64,000 bases of DNA from Paramagnetospirillum caucaseum (GTDB lineage Bacteria; Pseudomonadota; Alphaproteobacteria; Rhodospirillales; Magnetospirillaceae). The stretch lies in assembly GCF_000342045.1 (NCBI RefSeq), contig NZ_AONQ01000021.1, positions 1 to 64,000 of the forward strand, written 5' to 3'. The notes below the pieces were generated by a model, which did no database searches, was not told where the DNA came from, and saw nothing but the letters and a program-made list of their open reading frames with translations. The position numbers were made by a program, and so were the translations under genes. The first letter of the stretch is position 1. Every line of letters begins with the position of its first letter. Shown here piece after piece: positions 1-13,344 of this stretch.

Positions 1-1
1 G

Positions 2-2398
2 TTAACCCCGCAATTCGCCGCCGGTGGCCTTGGCCACCGCCGAGACGATCTTCGCGCCCACCGCCTCGATCTCCTCGTCGGTCAGCGTCTTGTCGCTGGG
101 CTGCAGCGTCACGGTGATGGCCAGCGACTTCTTGCCCGCCGCCATCTTGTCGCCCTCGTAGAGGTCGAACACCGCCACGTCGGTGATCAGCGCCTTGTCG
201 GCGTTCTTCGCCGCGCGGACCACCGCATCCGCCGCCACGCCCGCATCCAGGGTGAAGGCGAAGTCGCGGTCCAGCGGCTGCAGGGCCGAGGCCTTGAGCA
301 GCGGCTTGGCCTTGGTGGCCTTGGCTTTTTGCGCCGGCAGGGCCTCGAGGAACAGCTCGAAGCCGACCACCGGCCCCTTGACGTCCAGCCTTGCCAGGAC
401 GCCGGGATGCAGTTCGCCGAAGAAGCCCACCGGCTTGTTGCCCAGCTTGAGCGTGCCGGAACGGCCGGGGTGGTACCAGGCGGGGGCCTCGGCCACCACC
501 TGCAGGCTTTCGGGATTGGCTCCGGCGGCGGCAACCGCCGCCAGGATATCCGCCTTGGCGTCGAAGGCGTCCACGGCCCGCGCCGGCTCGGCCCAGTGGC
601 GGCCGCGCGCCCGTCCGGCGCGGATGCCGGCGGCCACCAGCCGCTGCTGGCCCGGCTCGGGTCCGTCGAATTGCGGCCCCAGCTCGAACAGACCGAGATC
701 CTTCATGCCGCGGTCGGCGTTGCGGCCGGCGGCGGTGACCAGATTGGGCAGCACCGAGGGACGCATGACGTCGAGATCGGCGGAGATGGGATTGGCCAGA
801 TGCATTTCGGGCGCGCCTCCGCCGAACATCACGGCGTGGGCTTCGGGCAGAAACGACCAGGTCACCGTCTCCACCAGACCGCGGGTGGCCAGCTGGCGGC
901 GCACCCAGCCGGAACGGCGCTGGCCGGGGGTCAGCACCGGCTTCGGCATGGCCGGACGCGGCATGGGAGTGGCGGGGATGTTGTCGTAGCCGTTGATGCG
1001 GATGATCTCCTCCACCAGATCGTGCTCGGCGGCGATGTCGCCGCGCCACGACGGCGGGTTGACCAGCAAACCATCCGCATGCTCCGCCACGGCGCAGCCC
1101 AGGTCGTTGAGGATGGTCTCCATACGCTGGACGGAGACGTCGACGCCGCCCAGTTCGGCGACGCGGTTGGGACGCAGCACGATGGATTTCTGCCAGTCGG
1201 GCTCGGTGCCGGTGATCACCGGCTCGGAGGCCTCGCCGCCGCACAGATCGAGGATCATGCGGGTGGCCAGTTCCATGGACGCCACCACGAAGGCCGGATC
1301 GACGCCGCGCTCGAAGCGGAAGCGGGCGTCGGACAGGATGTCCAGCCTGCGCCCGGTGGCGGCGGTGCGGATGGGGTCGAAATAGGCGGCTTCCAGGAAC
1401 ACCTGGGTGGTGGACTCGGTGCAGCCCGAGTGCTCGCCGCCCAGGATGCCGGCCAGGGCCTCGGGGCCGTTGTCGTCGGCGATGACCGTCATGCCCGCAT
1501 CCAGCGTGTAGGTCTTGCCGTTGAGGCCGGCCAGGGTCTCGCCGTCACGCGCCAGACGGGCGCGGATGTCGCCCTTGACCTTGGCGGCGTCGAAGACGTG
1601 CAGCGGGCGGCAGAGGTCGTAGGCGAAGAAGTTGGTGATATCCACCAGGGCCGAGATGGGACGCAGGCCGATGGCGGAGAGGCGGTCCTTCAGCCATTGC
1701 GGGCTGTCGCCGTTCCTGACGCCCTTGATCAGGCGGCCGGCGAACAGCGGGCAGGCATTGGCATCCTCGGGCGCGAAGTCCAGGCGCACGCCGATGGAGC
1801 TCTTGAAGGCGCCCGGCACCGGCTCGACCTTGAGCGGCTTGAGATTGCCGAGGCCGAAGGCCGCCAGATCGCGGGCGATGCCGCGCACGCCCAGGCAGTC
1901 GACGCGGTTGGGGGTGACCGAAATCTCGATCATGGGATCGAAGCTCATGACGTCGAGCAGGCGGGCGCCCACCGCGATGGAGACGTCCAGCTCGGCGATG
2001 CCCTCGTGGTCCTCGCCCAACTTCAGCTCGCGCCACGAGCACATCATGCCCTGGCTTTCGACGCCCCTGACCTTGCCCTTCTTCAGCAATTCGCCGGTGA
2101 TGGGGATATAGGTGCCCGGCTGGGCCAGGATGACCTTGAGGCCGGCGCGCGCGTTGGGAGCGCCGCAGACCACCTGCAGCACGCCGTCCCCTGAATCCAC
2201 CTTGCACAGCTTCAGCTTGTCGGCGTCGGGATGCTTCTCGGCCTCCAGGATATGGCCGACCACGAAGCCGCCCAGATGCCTGGCGGGGTCGTCGATGCCC
2301 TCGACCTCGAGGCCGATGGCGGTGAGGCCGACCTCGATCTCGGCCAGGGTGGCCTCGGTGTCGAGATGGGTCTTGAGCCAGTCCAGCGTGAACTTCAT
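2..2398 (-). CDS. pheT: Phenylalanine--tRNA ligase beta subunit
   Basis: Beta subunit of cytoplasmic phenylalanyl-tRNA synthetase; with PheS it forms the alpha2-beta2 enzyme that charges tRNA-Phe. The 798 residues match the family's usual length and order: an OB-fold tRNA-binding domain at about residues 40-150, B3/B4 editing and B5 domains in the middle, and a ferredoxin-like anticodon-binding domain over the last 95 residues. I start it at [12 protein letters not shown], whose ATG overlaps the pheS stop (ATGA). The longer open frame adds 60 arginine-rich residues that lie inside pheS and are not part of the family. Translational coupling to pheS fits the 1:1 subunit ratio. The stop codon is 2 bases from the window edge. 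Confidence 0.97.
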   Translation of the reverse strand: MKFTLDWLKTHLDTEATLAEIEVGLTAIGLEVEGIDDPARHLGGFVVGHILEAEKHPDADKLKLCKVDSGDGVLQVVCGAPNARAGLKVILAQPGTYIPITGELLKKGKVRGVESQGMMCSWRELKLGEDHEGIAELDVSIAVGARLLDVMSFDPMIEISVTPNRVDCLGVRGIARDLAAFGLGNLKPLKVEPVPGAFKSSIGVRLDFAPEDANACPLFAGRLIKGVRNGDSPQWLKDRLSAIGLRPISALVDITNFFAYDLCRPLHVFDAAKVKGDIRARLARDGETLAGLNGKTYTLDAGMTVIADDNGPEALAGILGGEHSGCTESTTQVFLEAAYFDPIRTAATGRRLDILSDARFRFERGVDPAFVVASMELATRMILDLCGGEASEPVITGTEPDWQKSIVLRPNRVAELGGVDVSVQRMETILNDLGCAVAEHADGLLVNPPSWRGDIAAEHDLVEEIIRINGYDNIPATPMPRPAMPKPVLTPGQRRSGWVRRQLATRGLVETVTWSFLPEAHAVMFGGGAPEMHLANPISADLDVMRPSVLPNLVTAAGRNADRGMKDLGLFELGPQFDGPEPGQQRLVAAGIRAGRARGRHWAEPARAVDAFDAKADILAAVAAAGANPESLQVVAEAPAWYHPGRSGTLKLGNKPVGFFGELHPGVLARLDVKGPVVGFELFLEALPAQKAKATKAKPLLKASALQPLDRDFAFTLDAGVAADAVVRAAKNADKALITDVAVFDLYEGDKMAAGKKSLAITVTLQPSDKTLTDEEIEAVGAKIVSAVAKATGGELRG

Positions 2399-3471
2399 CG
2401 GGTCAGCCCTCCCGCGAGCGTGGGAACGTCGAGCGGCACGAAGCCGTAATGCTTCAGCCAGCGCAAATCGGAATCGAAGAAGGTGCGCAGGTCGGGAATG
2501 CCGTATTTCAGCATGGCCATGCGCTCGACGCCCATGCCGAAGGCGAAGCCCTGGTAGCGGTCGGGGTCGATGCCGCAATTGCGCAGCACATTGGGATGGA
2601 CCATGCCCGAGCCGCCGATTTCCAGCCAGCCGGCGCCGGGTCCGATCTTCAACTCGCCGCCTTCGCGCGAACAGCCGATATCCACCTCGGCCGAGGGCTC
2701 GGTGAAGGGGAAGAAGCTGGGGCGAAAGCGCACCGGCACGTCGTCCACCTCGAAGAAGGCGCGGACGAATTCCAGCAGGCAGCCCTTGAGGTGGCCCATA
2801 TGGGTGACCTCGTCGATGACCAGCCCCTCGATCTGATGGAACATCGGGGTGTGGGTCATGTCCGAATCGCAGCGATAGGTGCGGCCGGGCGCGATGATGC
2901 GGATGGGGGGCTTGTTGGCCAGCATGGTGCGGATCTGCACCGGGCTGGTGTGGGTGCGCAGCAGGTGGCGGCCCCCGTCGGCCTTCTCGCCGAAATAGAA
3001 GGTGTCGTGCATCTGGCGCGCCGGATGCTCGGGCGGAATGTTCAGCGCGTTGAAATTGTGGAAGTCGTCCTCGATGTCCGGACCTTCCGCCACGTCGAAG
3101 CCCATCTGGGCGAAGATGGCGGCCATCTCGTCCATGACCTGGGAAATGGGATGGATGCGCCCCATCGCCTCGGGTCGCGACGGCAGGGTCACGTCCAGGC
3201 GCTCGCGCGACAGGCGCTCGTCCAGGGCCTTGGTCTCCAGACCGGCCTTGGCGGCGGCCAGCGCGCCCTCGATCCGGTCCCGCGCCGCGTTGAGCGCCGC
3301 ACCGGCGGCCCTGCGCTCGTCGGGGCCCATGCCGCCCAGGGACTTCATCAGGCCGGTGATACTGCCCTTCTTGCCCAGCGCGGCGACGCGGGCGGCGTCC
3401 AGCTGGTCCAGGGTGGAGGCGGCGGCCACCGCGGCCAAGGCTTCGGACTGGAGTTTATCGAGGTCCTGCAT
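2395..3471 (-). CDS. pheS: Phenylalanine--tRNA ligase alpha subunit
   Basis: Catalytic class II subunit of phenylalanyl-tRNA synthetase, 358 residues. The N-terminal coiled coil occupies about residues 1-90. The catalytic core follows, with the family's [12 protein letters not shown] stretch (motif 2 region) and the GxGxxR-type motif 3 near [10 protein letters not shown] close to the C-terminus. The start MQDLDKLQ is preceded by GAGAGAG, a usable ribosome-binding site; the open frame continues 13 codons upstream without family similarity. It follows rplT by 83 bases and overlaps pheT by 4, so rpmI-rplT-pheS-pheT can be one transcript, with the hairpin in the 83-base gap as a possible control point. 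Confidence 0.97.
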   Translation of the reverse strand: MQDLDKLQSEALAAVAAASTLDQLDAARVAALGKKGSITGLMKSLGGMGPDERRAAGAALNAARDRIEGALAAAKAGLETKALDERLSRERLDVTLPSRPEAMGRIHPISQVMDEMAAIFAQMGFDVAEGPDIEDDFHNFNALNIPPEHPARQMHDTFYFGEKADGGRHLLRTHTSPVQIRTMLANKPPIRIIAPGRTYRCDSDMTHTPMFHQIEGLVIDEVTHMGHLKGCLLEFVRAFFEVDDVPVRFRPSFFPFTEPSAEVDIGCSREGGELKIGPGAGWLEIGGSGMVHPNVLRNCGIDPDRYQGFAFGMGVERMAMLKYGIPDLRTFFDSDLRWLKHYGFVPLDVPTLAGGLTR

Positions 3472-3493
3472 CTCTCTCGTTCCCCAAGACGCG

Positions 3494-3524
3494 AAAAGGG
3501 GCCGTCCCATACGGGCCGGCCCCT
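3494..3524 (-). terminator. Hairpin with T-run between rplT and pheS (attenuator or partial terminator)
   Basis: Read on the minus strand, an 8-bp perfect stem AGGGGCCG/CGGCCCCT closes a 12-base loop and is followed at once by TTTT. It sits 30 bases after the rplT stop and 22 bases before the pheS start. Its position suggests either a leaky terminator that separates ribosomal protein from synthetase expression or a pheST attenuator. I see no phenylalanine-rich leader peptide, so the mechanism is open. Confidence 0.5.
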
Positions 3525-3554
3525 CTCCAACACATTTCTTCCCGAAAGGAAGTC

Positions 3555-3911
3555 CTACTGGAGGGCGGCCTGAGCCTTTTCCACCAGCGACTTAAACGCT
3601 TCGGGTTCGCGGATGGCGATATCGGACAGCACCTTGCGGTCGAGCGCGATGCCGGCCTTCTTCAAGCCGTCCATGAAACGCGAATACGGCAGGCCGTAGG
3701 CGCGCGAACCGGCGTTGATGCGCTGAATCCACAGGGCGCGGAAATTGCGCTTCTTGGCGCGGCGGTCGCGATAGGCGTACCGCAGGGCCTTCTCGACCTT
3801 CTGGATCGCGACCCGGAAGCAGGTGCTGGACCGGCCGCGATAGCCCTTGGCGAGCTTGAGAATCTTCTTGTGACGGGCGTGCGTGGTGACGCCCCGCTTG
3901 ACGCGAGCCAT
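3555..3911 (-). CDS. rplT: 50S ribosomal protein L20
   Basis: Ribosomal protein L20, a 23S rRNA-binding protein needed early in large-subunit assembly. The 118 residues match the family throughout, from [19 protein letters not shown] through the basic [19 protein letters not shown] stretch. The gene lies 3 bases downstream of rpmI, the usual partner. In many bacteria L20 represses the infC-rpmI-rplT operon; here infC is absent and the upstream gene is an unrelated permease, so any autoregulation would act on the rpmI leader. Confidence 0.98.
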   Translation of the reverse strand: MARVKRGVTTHARHKKILKLAKGYRGRSSTCFRVAIQKVEKALRYAYRDRRAKKRNFRALWIQRINAGSRAYGLPYSRFMDGLKKAGIALDRKVLSDIAIREPEAFKSLVEKAQAALQ

Positions 3912-3914
3912 TTA

Positions 3915-4118
3915 TCAGCCTCCGTTCGGCAGGAAGTACTTCTTGACGTTGTCGCTGTCCGTCTTGAACAGCAGGAAGGTGCCGCGCGCCTGGCGCTTCA
4001 TCTTCTGCGACTTCGCCGACAGGCAGTGACGCTTGAACGCCACGTTGCCCTTCACCTTGCCGGTGCCGGTGAGCTTGAACCGCTTCTTCGCGGAGCTCTT
4101 GGTCTTCATCTTGGGCAT
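3915..4118 (-). CDS. rpmI: 50S ribosomal protein L35
   Basis: Ribosomal protein L35, 67 residues, with the family start [20 protein letters not shown] and a strongly basic composition. It is the first gene of the rpmI-rplT(-pheS-pheT) unit. A sigma70-type promoter lies 85-113 bases upstream, giving a leader of about 78 bases that contains a possible CAAGGC/GCCTTG hairpin at 4162-4183. Confidence 0.97.
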   Translation of the reverse strand: MPKMKTKSSAKKRFKLTGTGKVKGNVAFKRHCLSAKSQKMKRQARGTFLLFKTDSDNVKKYFLPNGG

Positions 4119-4202
4119 TTGCGCTTATCCTTAGTCTGAATGGTTCAGCGACGAGGAACGGCAAGGCAGCCCTAACAGCCTTGTCCGCTCAGGAAGGGGA
4201 CG

Positions 4203-4231
4203 CTTATAGCTCGGGCGATCCGGCAATGCAA
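4203..4231 (-). promoter_or_regulatory. Predicted sigma70 promoter of rpmI-rplT
   Basis: On the minus strand TTGCAT (4226-4231) and TATAAG (4203-4208) are separated by exactly 17 bases. Transcription would start near 4196, about 78 bases before the rpmI ATG. This is the only convincing promoter between the EamA gene and rpmI. Confidence 0.55.
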
Positions 4232-4252
4232 GGGGCCGGAATCACTTTCAAA

Positions 4253-5142
4253 TCACTTCCGGTTCACCAGCCAGATGCCCGCCGCCACCAGGACCATGGC
4301 TCCGCCCAGGCCCCAGGTGATGCGCTCGCCCAGCAGGGCCGCGCCGAACAGCATGCCGAACAGCGGCGTCAGGAACGAGAAGGCCGACAGCCTGGTGGCG
4401 GGATAGCGGGAGATCAGCCAGAACCACGCCAGATACGAGGCGAAGGCCACCGCCACGATCTGCCAAGCCAGCGACACCCAGATCAGCGCCGACGGCTCGC
4501 CGATCACCCCCTTTTCGCCCAGCAGCAGCGAGGCGACGGGCAGGGCCAGGGCCGACACCCCCAACTGGTACAGCAGGGTCTTGTTGGGGCTGACCGCCGC
4601 CAGGCGGGTGGTGCGCACCAGCACGGTGGTAGCGCCCCACATCACCGCCGAAACCAGCAGCATCAGGTCGCCGACCAGCTGGCGGCGATCGGGCAGCGAC
4701 AGGTTGTCGCCGAAGGCCAGCACGATGCCGCCGAAGGCGCACAGCAGGCCCACGGTCTGGTTCCGGGTCAGGCGTTCGGCCGGGACCAGCAGGTGCATGC
4801 CCAGCGCCACCACGAAGGGCGCGGTATAGAGGAACACCACCGCCCGCGACGCCGTGGTGTATTCCAGCCCCCAGAAGATCAGGGCGAACTCGGCGGCGAA
4901 CAGCAGCCCGGCCGCCAGCCCGGCCCGGCCCGAGCCGTCGGATTCGAACAGGCGGATTCCCTGCCAGCGGCTCCAGCCCATCAGCAGCAGGGTCGATCCG
5001 GCCGAGCGCAAGCCCGCCTGCAGCACCGGCGAAATGCCGGCATTGGCCACCTTGGCCGCCACCTGGTTGAGGCCCCACAGGGCGCACAGCCCGATCATCA
5101 GGGTCATGGCCAGGGCGTCGAGATGGGTGTGGCGCTGGGGAG

Positions 5143-5146
<4 letters not shown>
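4253..5146 (-). CDS. EamA/DMT family permease
   Basis: Inner-membrane permease of the drug/metabolite transporter superfamily, 297 residues with about ten hydrophobic segments in two EamA repeats (roughly residues 10-140 and 150-290). The first begins MTLMIGLCALWGLNQVAAKV, the second ends near GLGGAMVLVAAGIWLVNRK. The start is set by an ATG overlapping the upstream ATP-binding gene's stop (ATGA). That coupling to the yej transporter operon may mean its substrate is a product of imported peptides, but substrates of this family cannot be read from sequence. Confidence 0.88.
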
Positions 5147-6743
<1,597 letters not shown>

Positions 6744-6744
<1 letters not shown>

Positions 6745-7766
6745 CAGGTCGTCTTTCTCGGATCAAAGGCGTCGCGCACCGCTTCGCCGACGAAGACCAG
6801 CAGCGACAGCAGGGTGGCGACCACCACGAAGCCGGTCAGGCCCAGCCAGGGGGCCTGCAGGTTCTCCTTGCCCTGGCGCAGCAGGTCGCCCAGCGAGGCC
6901 GAGCCGGGCGGCAGGCCGAGCCCGAGAAAATCCAGCGCGGTCAGCGACACGATGGAGGAATTGAGGATGAACGGCATGAAGGTGACGGTGGCCACCATGG
7001 CGTTGGGCAGCACATGGCGGACCATGATGCGGGAATCGCTCATGCCCAGCGTGCGGGCGGCACGGACGTAATCGAAGTTGCGGGCCCGCAGGAACTCGGC
7101 CCGGACCACGCCGACCAGATTGGTCCACGAGAACAGCACCAGGACCAGCAGCAGGGTCCAGAAGCCCGGCTTGATGATGGAGGCGATGATGATCAGGATC
7201 AGCAATTCCGGCAGGCCGCCCCAGATCTCCAGGAAGCGCTGGAAGGCCAGATCGACCTTGCCGCCGAAATAGCCCTGCACCGCGCCCGCCGCCACGCCGA
7301 CCACGGTACTGACCAGGGTCAGCGCCAGCCCGAAGCAGATGGACAGGCGCAGGCCATAGATCAGCCGGGCCACCACGTCGCGGCCCTGGTCGTCGGTGCC
7401 CAGCCAGTTTCTGGCCGACGGCGGCGACGGGTGCGTAGCCAGCGGGTCGTAATTGATGGCGCGGTAGTCGAAGGGAACCGGCGGCCACAGCGCCCAGCCC
7501 TTCTCGGCGATCTTTTCCACGATGTAGGGATCGCGGTAATCGGCATAGGTCAGGAAATCGCCGCCGAAGGTCACCTCGGGATAGTCCCTGACCATGGGGA
7601 AGTACATCGCCCCGTCATAGCGCACCATGATCGGCCGGTCGTTGGCCACCAGTTCGGCGGCCAGGGTGACCAGGAACAGGGCCAGGAAGATCCACAGGCT
7701 CCAGAATCCCCGCCGATTGCGGCAAAAGGCGTCGAGCCGGCGGCGGTCGAGCGGCGTCAGGCTCAT
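6744..7766 (-). CDS. yejE: ABC transporter permease (YejE-like)
   Basis: Second membrane subunit of the peptide importer, 340 residues. After an N-terminal membrane segment (about 20-40) and a periplasmic stretch come five further segments with the binding-protein-dependent permease domain. The cytoplasmic EAA-type loop lies around [20 protein letters not shown]. The stretch [19 protein letters not shown] is typical of DppC/OppC-type permeases. I use the ATG at 7766 because the open frame beyond it runs into yejB. It overlaps yejB by 4 bases and yejF by one. Confidence 0.92.
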
Positions 7767-8866
7767 CCCCCCCTCCCCTCGAAATCGATGCGGGGATCGA
7801 CCCAGTGATAGGTCAGGTCGCTGACCAGATTGAGCACCAGACCCAGCAGCGAGAAGGCGTAGAGCGTGCCGAACATCACCGGATAGTCGCGGTTGCTCAC
7901 CGCCTCGAAGCCCAGCAGGCCGATGCCGTCGAGCGAGAAGATGATCTCCACCAGCACCGAGCCGGTGAACAGGATGCCGACCAGGGCGCGGGGGAAACCG
8001 GCGACGATCAGCAGCATGGCGTTGCGGAAGATATGGCCGTAGAGGATGCGCCGTTCGGACAGGCCCTTGGCCCTGGCGGTCACCACGTATTGCTTGTTGA
8101 TCTCCTCCAGGAAGGAGTTCTTGGTCAGCATGGTCAACCCGGCGAATCCGCCAACCACCAACGCGGTTACCGGCAGCGCCAGGTGCCAGAAGTAATCCCC
8201 GGCCCGCGCCGCCAGGGAAGCCCCCTCCATGCCGGACGAGGACAGCCCCCTCAGCGGGAACCACGAGAAATACTGGCCGCCGGCGAACACGACGATCAGG
8301 GCGATGGCGAACAGGAAGCCGGGCACGGCATAGCCGATGATCACCGCCCAGGACGACGCCACGTCGAGGCGCGAGCCGTCCCGCGTCGCCTTGGCGATAC
8401 CCAGCGGAATGGACACCAGATAGATGATCAGGGTGCTCCACAGCCCCAGCGAGATGGAGGTGGGCATCTTCTCGATCACCAGCCCGATCACCGAGACATC
8501 GCGATAGAAGCTCTTGCCGAAATCGAAACGGGCATACTGGCCCATCATCAGCCAGAAGCGCTCGTGCGCCGGACGGTCGAAGCCGAACTGCCTCTCGATC
8601 TCCTTGATGAAGTCGGGCGGCAAGCCCTGGGCCCCGCGATAGGCCCCCTGGCCGCCCTGGGCCGGGGCCGCCTTGACCTGGGCGGTCTCGCCCGAGCCCG
8701 CCCCCGAGACGCGGGCGGCGGCATCGACGGCGGTGCCCTGCAGCCGCGAGATCATCAGCTCCACCGGCCCGCCGGGGGCGAACTGCACCACCGCGAAATT
8801 GATCAGCATGATGCCGAACAGGGTCAGCGGGATCAGGGCCAGACGGCGAAGGGCGTAGGCGATCAT
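7763..8866 (-). CDS. yejB: ABC transporter permease (YejB-like)
   Basis: First membrane subunit of the peptide importer (DppB/OppB-like), 367 residues. It begins [20 protein letters not shown], a membrane segment typical of this subunit. A periplasmic insertion at about 45-100 contains an alanine/glycine-rich stretch, and the EAA-type loop is at [20 protein letters not shown]. The start overlaps the yejA stop (ATGA). The longer open frame lies inside yejA and is rejected. Confidence 0.92.
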   Translation of the reverse strand: MIAYALRRLALIPLTLFGIMLINFAVVQFAPGGPVELMISRLQGTAVDAAARVSGAGSGETAQVKAAPAQGGQGAYRGAQGLPPDFIKEIERQFGFDRPAHERFWLMMGQYARFDFGKSFYRDVSVIGLVIEKMPTSISLGLWSTLIIYLVSIPLGIAKATRDGSRLDVASSWAVIIGYAVPGFLFAIALIVVFAGGQYFSWFPLRGLSSSGMEGASLAARAGDYFWHLALPVTALVVGGFAGLTMLTKNSFLEEINKQYVVTARAKGLSERRILYGHIFRNAMLLIVAGFPRALVGILFTGSVLVEIIFSLDGIGLLGFEAVSNRDYPVMFGTLYAFSLLGLVLNLVSDLTYHWVDPRIDFEGRGG

Positions 8867-10644
8867 TTCCTCACCCACCAGGTCATGGGCTGCACCCCGC
8901 TGGAGGGAACCTTGTCGGGCATGCCGAATTTGTCCCACCACACCAGCCGGTCGAGACCCAGATGCCATTGCGGGATGACGTAATGGTTCCACAACAGCAC
9001 CCGGTCCAAGGCGCGGGTGCGCGCCACCAGGGTCTCGCGGTCGGGAGCGGAAATCACCAGATCGACCAGGGAATCCACCGCCGGGTTCTTGATGCCGGCC
9101 AGATTCTGGCCGCCGGGGGCATCGGCGGATTCCGTGCCCCAATAGCCCAGCTGTTCGTTGCCCGGCGACTGTGACTGGCCCCAGACATGAACCACCATGT
9201 CGAAATCGAAGTGGTCGAGGCGGTTCTTGTACTGGGCGGTGTCGACGGTGCGCACGCCGGCCTCGATGCCGAGACGGGCCAGATTGCGGGCGAACGGCAG
9301 GGTGATGCGCTCCCAGGCGGGCTGGACCAGCAGGATCTCGAAGGCGAAGGGCTGGCCGGAGGCATTCACCAGCCTGCCGTCCACCACCATCCACCCCGCC
9401 TCTTCCAGCAGCTTCATGGCGGCGCGCAGGTTGGGGCGGATATTGCCGTCGCCCTCGGTGGCCGGCGGCTTGAACTCGGTGGTGAACACCTCGGGCGGCA
9501 CCTTGCCGCGCAAAGGCTCCAGCACCGCGAGTTCCTGGGCCGAGGGCAGCCCCACCGAAGCCAGTTCCGAATTGGCGAAGTACGAGCCGGTGCGCTTGTA
9601 CTGGCCATGGAACAGGGTCTTGTTGGTCCATTCGAAATCGAAGGCCAGCCCCAGGGCCTGGCGCACCCGGATATCGGCGAACAGCGGACGGCGCAGGTTG
9701 AAGGCATAGCCCTGCATGCCGGCCGGACGCTGGTTGGCGAAGGCCTGGCGACGGCCCCGCTTGTCCTTCAGCCCGGCCCAATCCTCATAGGCGGTCGCCC
9801 ATTTCTTGGCCTCGTTCTCCAGCCGCCAGTCGTACTCGCCGGCCTTGAACGCCTCCAGCGCCACCGTGGTGTCGCGGTAGGAATCGTAGCGGATACGGTC
9901 GAAATTGTACTCGCCCTTACGCACGGGAAGATCGGCACCCCAGTAATCCCGGACCCGCTCATAGGTGATGGTGCGCTGGGTCTCGAACGCCGCCACCTTG
10001 TAGGGGCCGCTGCCCAGCGGCGGCTCCAGGGTGGTGACGGCGAAGTCGCGGCCCTGCCAGTAATGCTTGGGCAGGATGGGCAACTGCCCGACGATCAGCG
10101 GCAGCTCGCGGTTGTCGCCGGGCTTGAAACTAAAGCGCACCCGGCGCGGCCCCAGCACCTCCACCTTATCCACCGCCGCGTAGTAGAAGCGGTAGCGGGG
10201 ATGGCCCTTGGCCTTCAGGATGTCGAACGAGAACGCCACGTCCTCGGCGGTGATCGGCTTGCCGTCATGCCAGCGGGCCTGGGGCCGCAGGTTGAAGACC
10301 ACCCACGAGCGGTCGGCGGGCACCTCGACGGTCTCGGCGATCAGGCCGTATTCGGAAAACGCCTCGTCGGCCGAATTGGCCATCAGGGTCTCGAAGGGCA
10401 GGTCGGACCCGCCCGGCGGGTCGCCCTTGACGATGAAGGGATTGAGGGTGTCCCAGCCGCCGATCTCGGCCAGCCGCATCTCGCCGCCCTTGGGGGCGTC
10501 GGGGTTGACGTAGTCGAAATGCCGGAATCCCGGCCCGTATTTGGGCGCCCCGTGCATGGCCAGCCCGTGCACCGGCGCCACCGTCTCGGCAAGAGCGGCG
10601 GGGACGGCGAGCAGCAGGCAAAGGGCAAGGATCGGGGCGCGCAT
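8863..10644 (-). CDS. yejA: Extracellular solute-binding protein, peptide ABC transporter (YejA-like)
   Basis: Periplasmic binding protein of family 5 (SBP_bac_5), 593 residues, which would deliver peptides to YejB/YejE. The start [19 protein letters not shown] gives a clean signal peptide with cleavage after residue 19; the 15 codons upstream do not. The family's [20 protein letters not shown] motif lies near residues 120-140. The mature protein has no lipobox. It is the first transporter gene, 44 bases after the FecR-domain gene and overlapping yejB by 4 bases. Confidence 0.93.
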   Translation of the reverse strand: MRAPILALCLLLAVPAALAETVAPVHGLAMHGAPKYGPGFRHFDYVNPDAPKGGEMRLAEIGGWDTLNPFIVKGDPPGGSDLPFETLMANSADEAFSEYGLIAETVEVPADRSWVVFNLRPQARWHDGKPITAEDVAFSFDILKAKGHPRYRFYYAAVDKVEVLGPRRVRFSFKPGDNRELPLIVGQLPILPKHYWQGRDFAVTTLEPPLGSGPYKVAAFETQRTITYERVRDYWGADLPVRKGEYNFDRIRYDSYRDTTVALEAFKAGEYDWRLENEAKKWATAYEDWAGLKDKRGRRQAFANQRPAGMQGYAFNLRRPLFADIRVRQALGLAFDFEWTNKTLFHGQYKRTGSYFANSELASVGLPSAQELAVLEPLRGKVPPEVFTTEFKPPATEGDGNIRPNLRAAMKLLEEAGWMVVDGRLVNASGQPFAFEILLVQPAWERITLPFARNLARLGIEAGVRTVDTAQYKNRLDHFDFDMVVHVWGQSQSPGNEQLGYWGTESADAPGGQNLAGIKNPAVDSLVDLVISAPDRETLVARTRALDRVLLWNHYVIPQWHLGLDRLVWWDKFGMPDKVPSSGVQPMTWWVRK

Positions 10645-10688
10645 GGGGCCAGAGTTTGGGGCCAAGCGCGGCCCAGGGCAAGGGGGCA

Positions 10689-11336
10689 CTACTTGCCGGC
10701 GAACGGCGGCACCCGGCCCTGCAGGGCTTCCAGCATCACCAGTTCCTCGTCGGCGTGGTCGGTCACCATGTAGGGTTCCATCACCGGGTCACGCCCGGCG
10801 GCAAAGACCCGGCGGGGCGCGTCGTGGTGGCGGGTCCGCACCTCCTCGGCCCGGCCCGGCGCGGCGTTGGGGCTCATCACGGCGTGGCCGTAGCAGACGC
10901 AGATATTGGTCGCCGCCGGGTGGCTTTCCAGATAGACGGCGGTGCCGCGGATGCCCACATTGGCCAGCGGCGTCTTCAGGGTGACGGTCTTCGGCCCGAA
11001 CACCGACAGCAGGCGGCCGCTCTCCAGGTTGATCTCGCGCCCGGCCGGGCGGTCGGAAACGGTCACCGCGCCGCCGGCCCGCAGCAGGAAGGCGTCGTCG
11101 CCCAGGGTGAACACCGCCGTACCGCCAGGACCGGCGGCGACCGTGTCGCCGGAAACGACGGCGCTGCCCGCAGCGGCTGGTTTACCGTTGATCATGACGT
11201 CACCGGTGCTCTGGCGCAGGGAGCCGCCGGAGGGCGCCATGGCCGAGGCCGGACGCAGTTTGCCGAAGGCCGCCAGGGCCGCCATGCCGGTCAACAGGCG
11301 GCGGCGGGTGGAATCGGGCTTGCCACAGGTGCACAT
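10689..11336 (-). CDS. FecR-domain protein with twin-arginine-type signal
   Basis: A 215-residue exported protein. The N-terminus MCTCGKPDSTRRRLLTGMAA resembles a twin-arginine signal, followed by a hydrophobic stretch ending about residue 35. Residues 45-150 form a FecR-type beta-rich domain with TPLANVGIRGTAVYLE as the recognisable core. FecR domains occur in sigma-regulators and in stand-alone periplasmic proteins; no transmembrane anti-sigma region or ECF sigma gene is present, so a signalling role is not supported. The CTC start and CVCYGHAV cysteines are unusual. It sits between the ahcY terminator and yejA, 44 bases from the latter. Confidence 0.75.
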   Translation of the reverse strand: MCTCGKPDSTRRRLLTGMAALAAFGKLRPASAMAPSGGSLRQSTGDVMINGKPAAAGSAVVSGDTVAAGPGGTAVFTLGDDAFLLRAGGAVTVSDRPAGREINLESGRLLSVFGPKTVTLKTPLANVGIRGTAVYLESHPAATNICVCYGHAVMSPNAAPGRAEEVRTRHHDAPRRVFAAGRDPVMEPYMVTDHADEELVMLEALQGRVPPFAGK

Positions 11337-11355
11337 GGACGGCGTCTCCCCAAGA

Positions 11356-11386
11356 AAAAACCCCCTTCCGTCGCCGGAAGGGGGTT
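11356..11386 (-). terminator. Intrinsic terminator of ahcY
   Basis: On the minus strand a 12-bp perfect stem (AACCCCCTTCCG/CGGAAGGGGGTT) with a 4-base loop is followed by TTTT. It lies 22 bases after the ahcY stop and 20 bases before the FecR-domain start, so it separates ahcY from the yej operon. Confidence 0.9.
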
Positions 11387-11407
11387 CCATCCGCTCGAAC
11401 GAGCAGT

Positions 11408-12808
<1,401 letters not shown>

Positions 12809-12879
12809 GGCGGTCCCTTAAGACGTGGTTTTCCAGCTGCGGCCTGTGTAGCAGGCCTCTTGGCAAAACGCAATACGAT

Positions 12880-12895
12880 ATAAAGATATCTTTAT
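12880..12895. promoter_or_regulatory. Candidate SahR operator upstream of ahcY
   Basis: ATAAAGATATCTTTAT is a perfect 16-bp palindrome in an otherwise GC-rich stretch, 72-87 bases upstream of ahcY. ArsR-family SahR repressors, which respond to S-adenosylhomocysteine, are known to control ahcY and methionine genes in Proteobacteria. The match to the alphaproteobacterial motif is from memory, so the assignment is an inference; the palindrome is seen directly. Confidence 0.6.
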
Positions 12896-12906
12896 GTGGG
12901 CATGGC

Positions 12907-13323
12907 CTACTTCACCAGGCTGACATTGGCGGTGCCCTCGGCGCCCATGAAGACGCACAGGATGCGCACCGGCCGGCCGGTGGCGTTGATGCCCTTGTGC
13001 GGCACGGCCATGGTTTCCATCAGGGCCTGGCCCTGGACATAGGTGCGCCGGCCGTGGGGGCCGTAATCCACCACCACCTCGCCTTCCAGGATGTAGGCGT
13101 ACATGGGAGCGGGGTGGAGATGCAGGGCCGCCTCGGAATGGGGCGCCAGGGTGACGATGGTCGAGGTCACCCGGGCCGGACCGCTGTCGGGATAGCGGAT
13201 CGGCTCGCCGACCACCGTGGTGCCGGTGGACAGCAGTTCCACCGAGGGATAGGCGTTCTGGGCGACGACCGCTTGGCTCGCCCCCAGCAGCACCGCCATG
13301 GCGACGGCGAAGACGATCCGCAT
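12907..13323 (-). CDS. Secreted cupin-domain protein
   Basis: A 138-residue protein with a signal peptide ending near AVVAQ (about residue 22) and a single cupin barrel. The metal-ligand motif is partly visible as EAALHLHPAPMYAYILEGE at about 63-81, the second motif region being GQALMETMAVPHKGIN. It would bind a metal in the periplasm; substrate and reaction are unknown. It starts 21 bases after the Enzyme I gene, so it is probably the tail of that operon, though no functional link to the PTS is evident. Confidence 0.75.
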   Translation of the reverse strand: MRIVFAVAMAVLLGASQAVVAQNAYPSVELLSTGTTVVGEPIRYPDSGPARVTSTIVTLAPHSEAALHLHPAPMYAYILEGEVVVDYGPHGRRTYVQGQALMETMAVPHKGINATGRPVRILCVFMGAEGTANVSLVK

Positions 13324-13344
13324 GGTTCCCCCTCCCCTTTGGGC

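Noticed and set aside
329-2194. Long plus-strand open frame opposite pheT
   Set aside because: Composition is that of the antisense of a GC-rich gene, rich in histidine, glycine and glutamine; no domain, and pheT is certain on the other strand.
12809-12879. SAH or SAM riboswitch in the ahcY leader
   Set aside because: Only a simple GGCCTG/CAGGCC hairpin is present; I cannot find the conserved core of any SAH or SAM riboswitch class.
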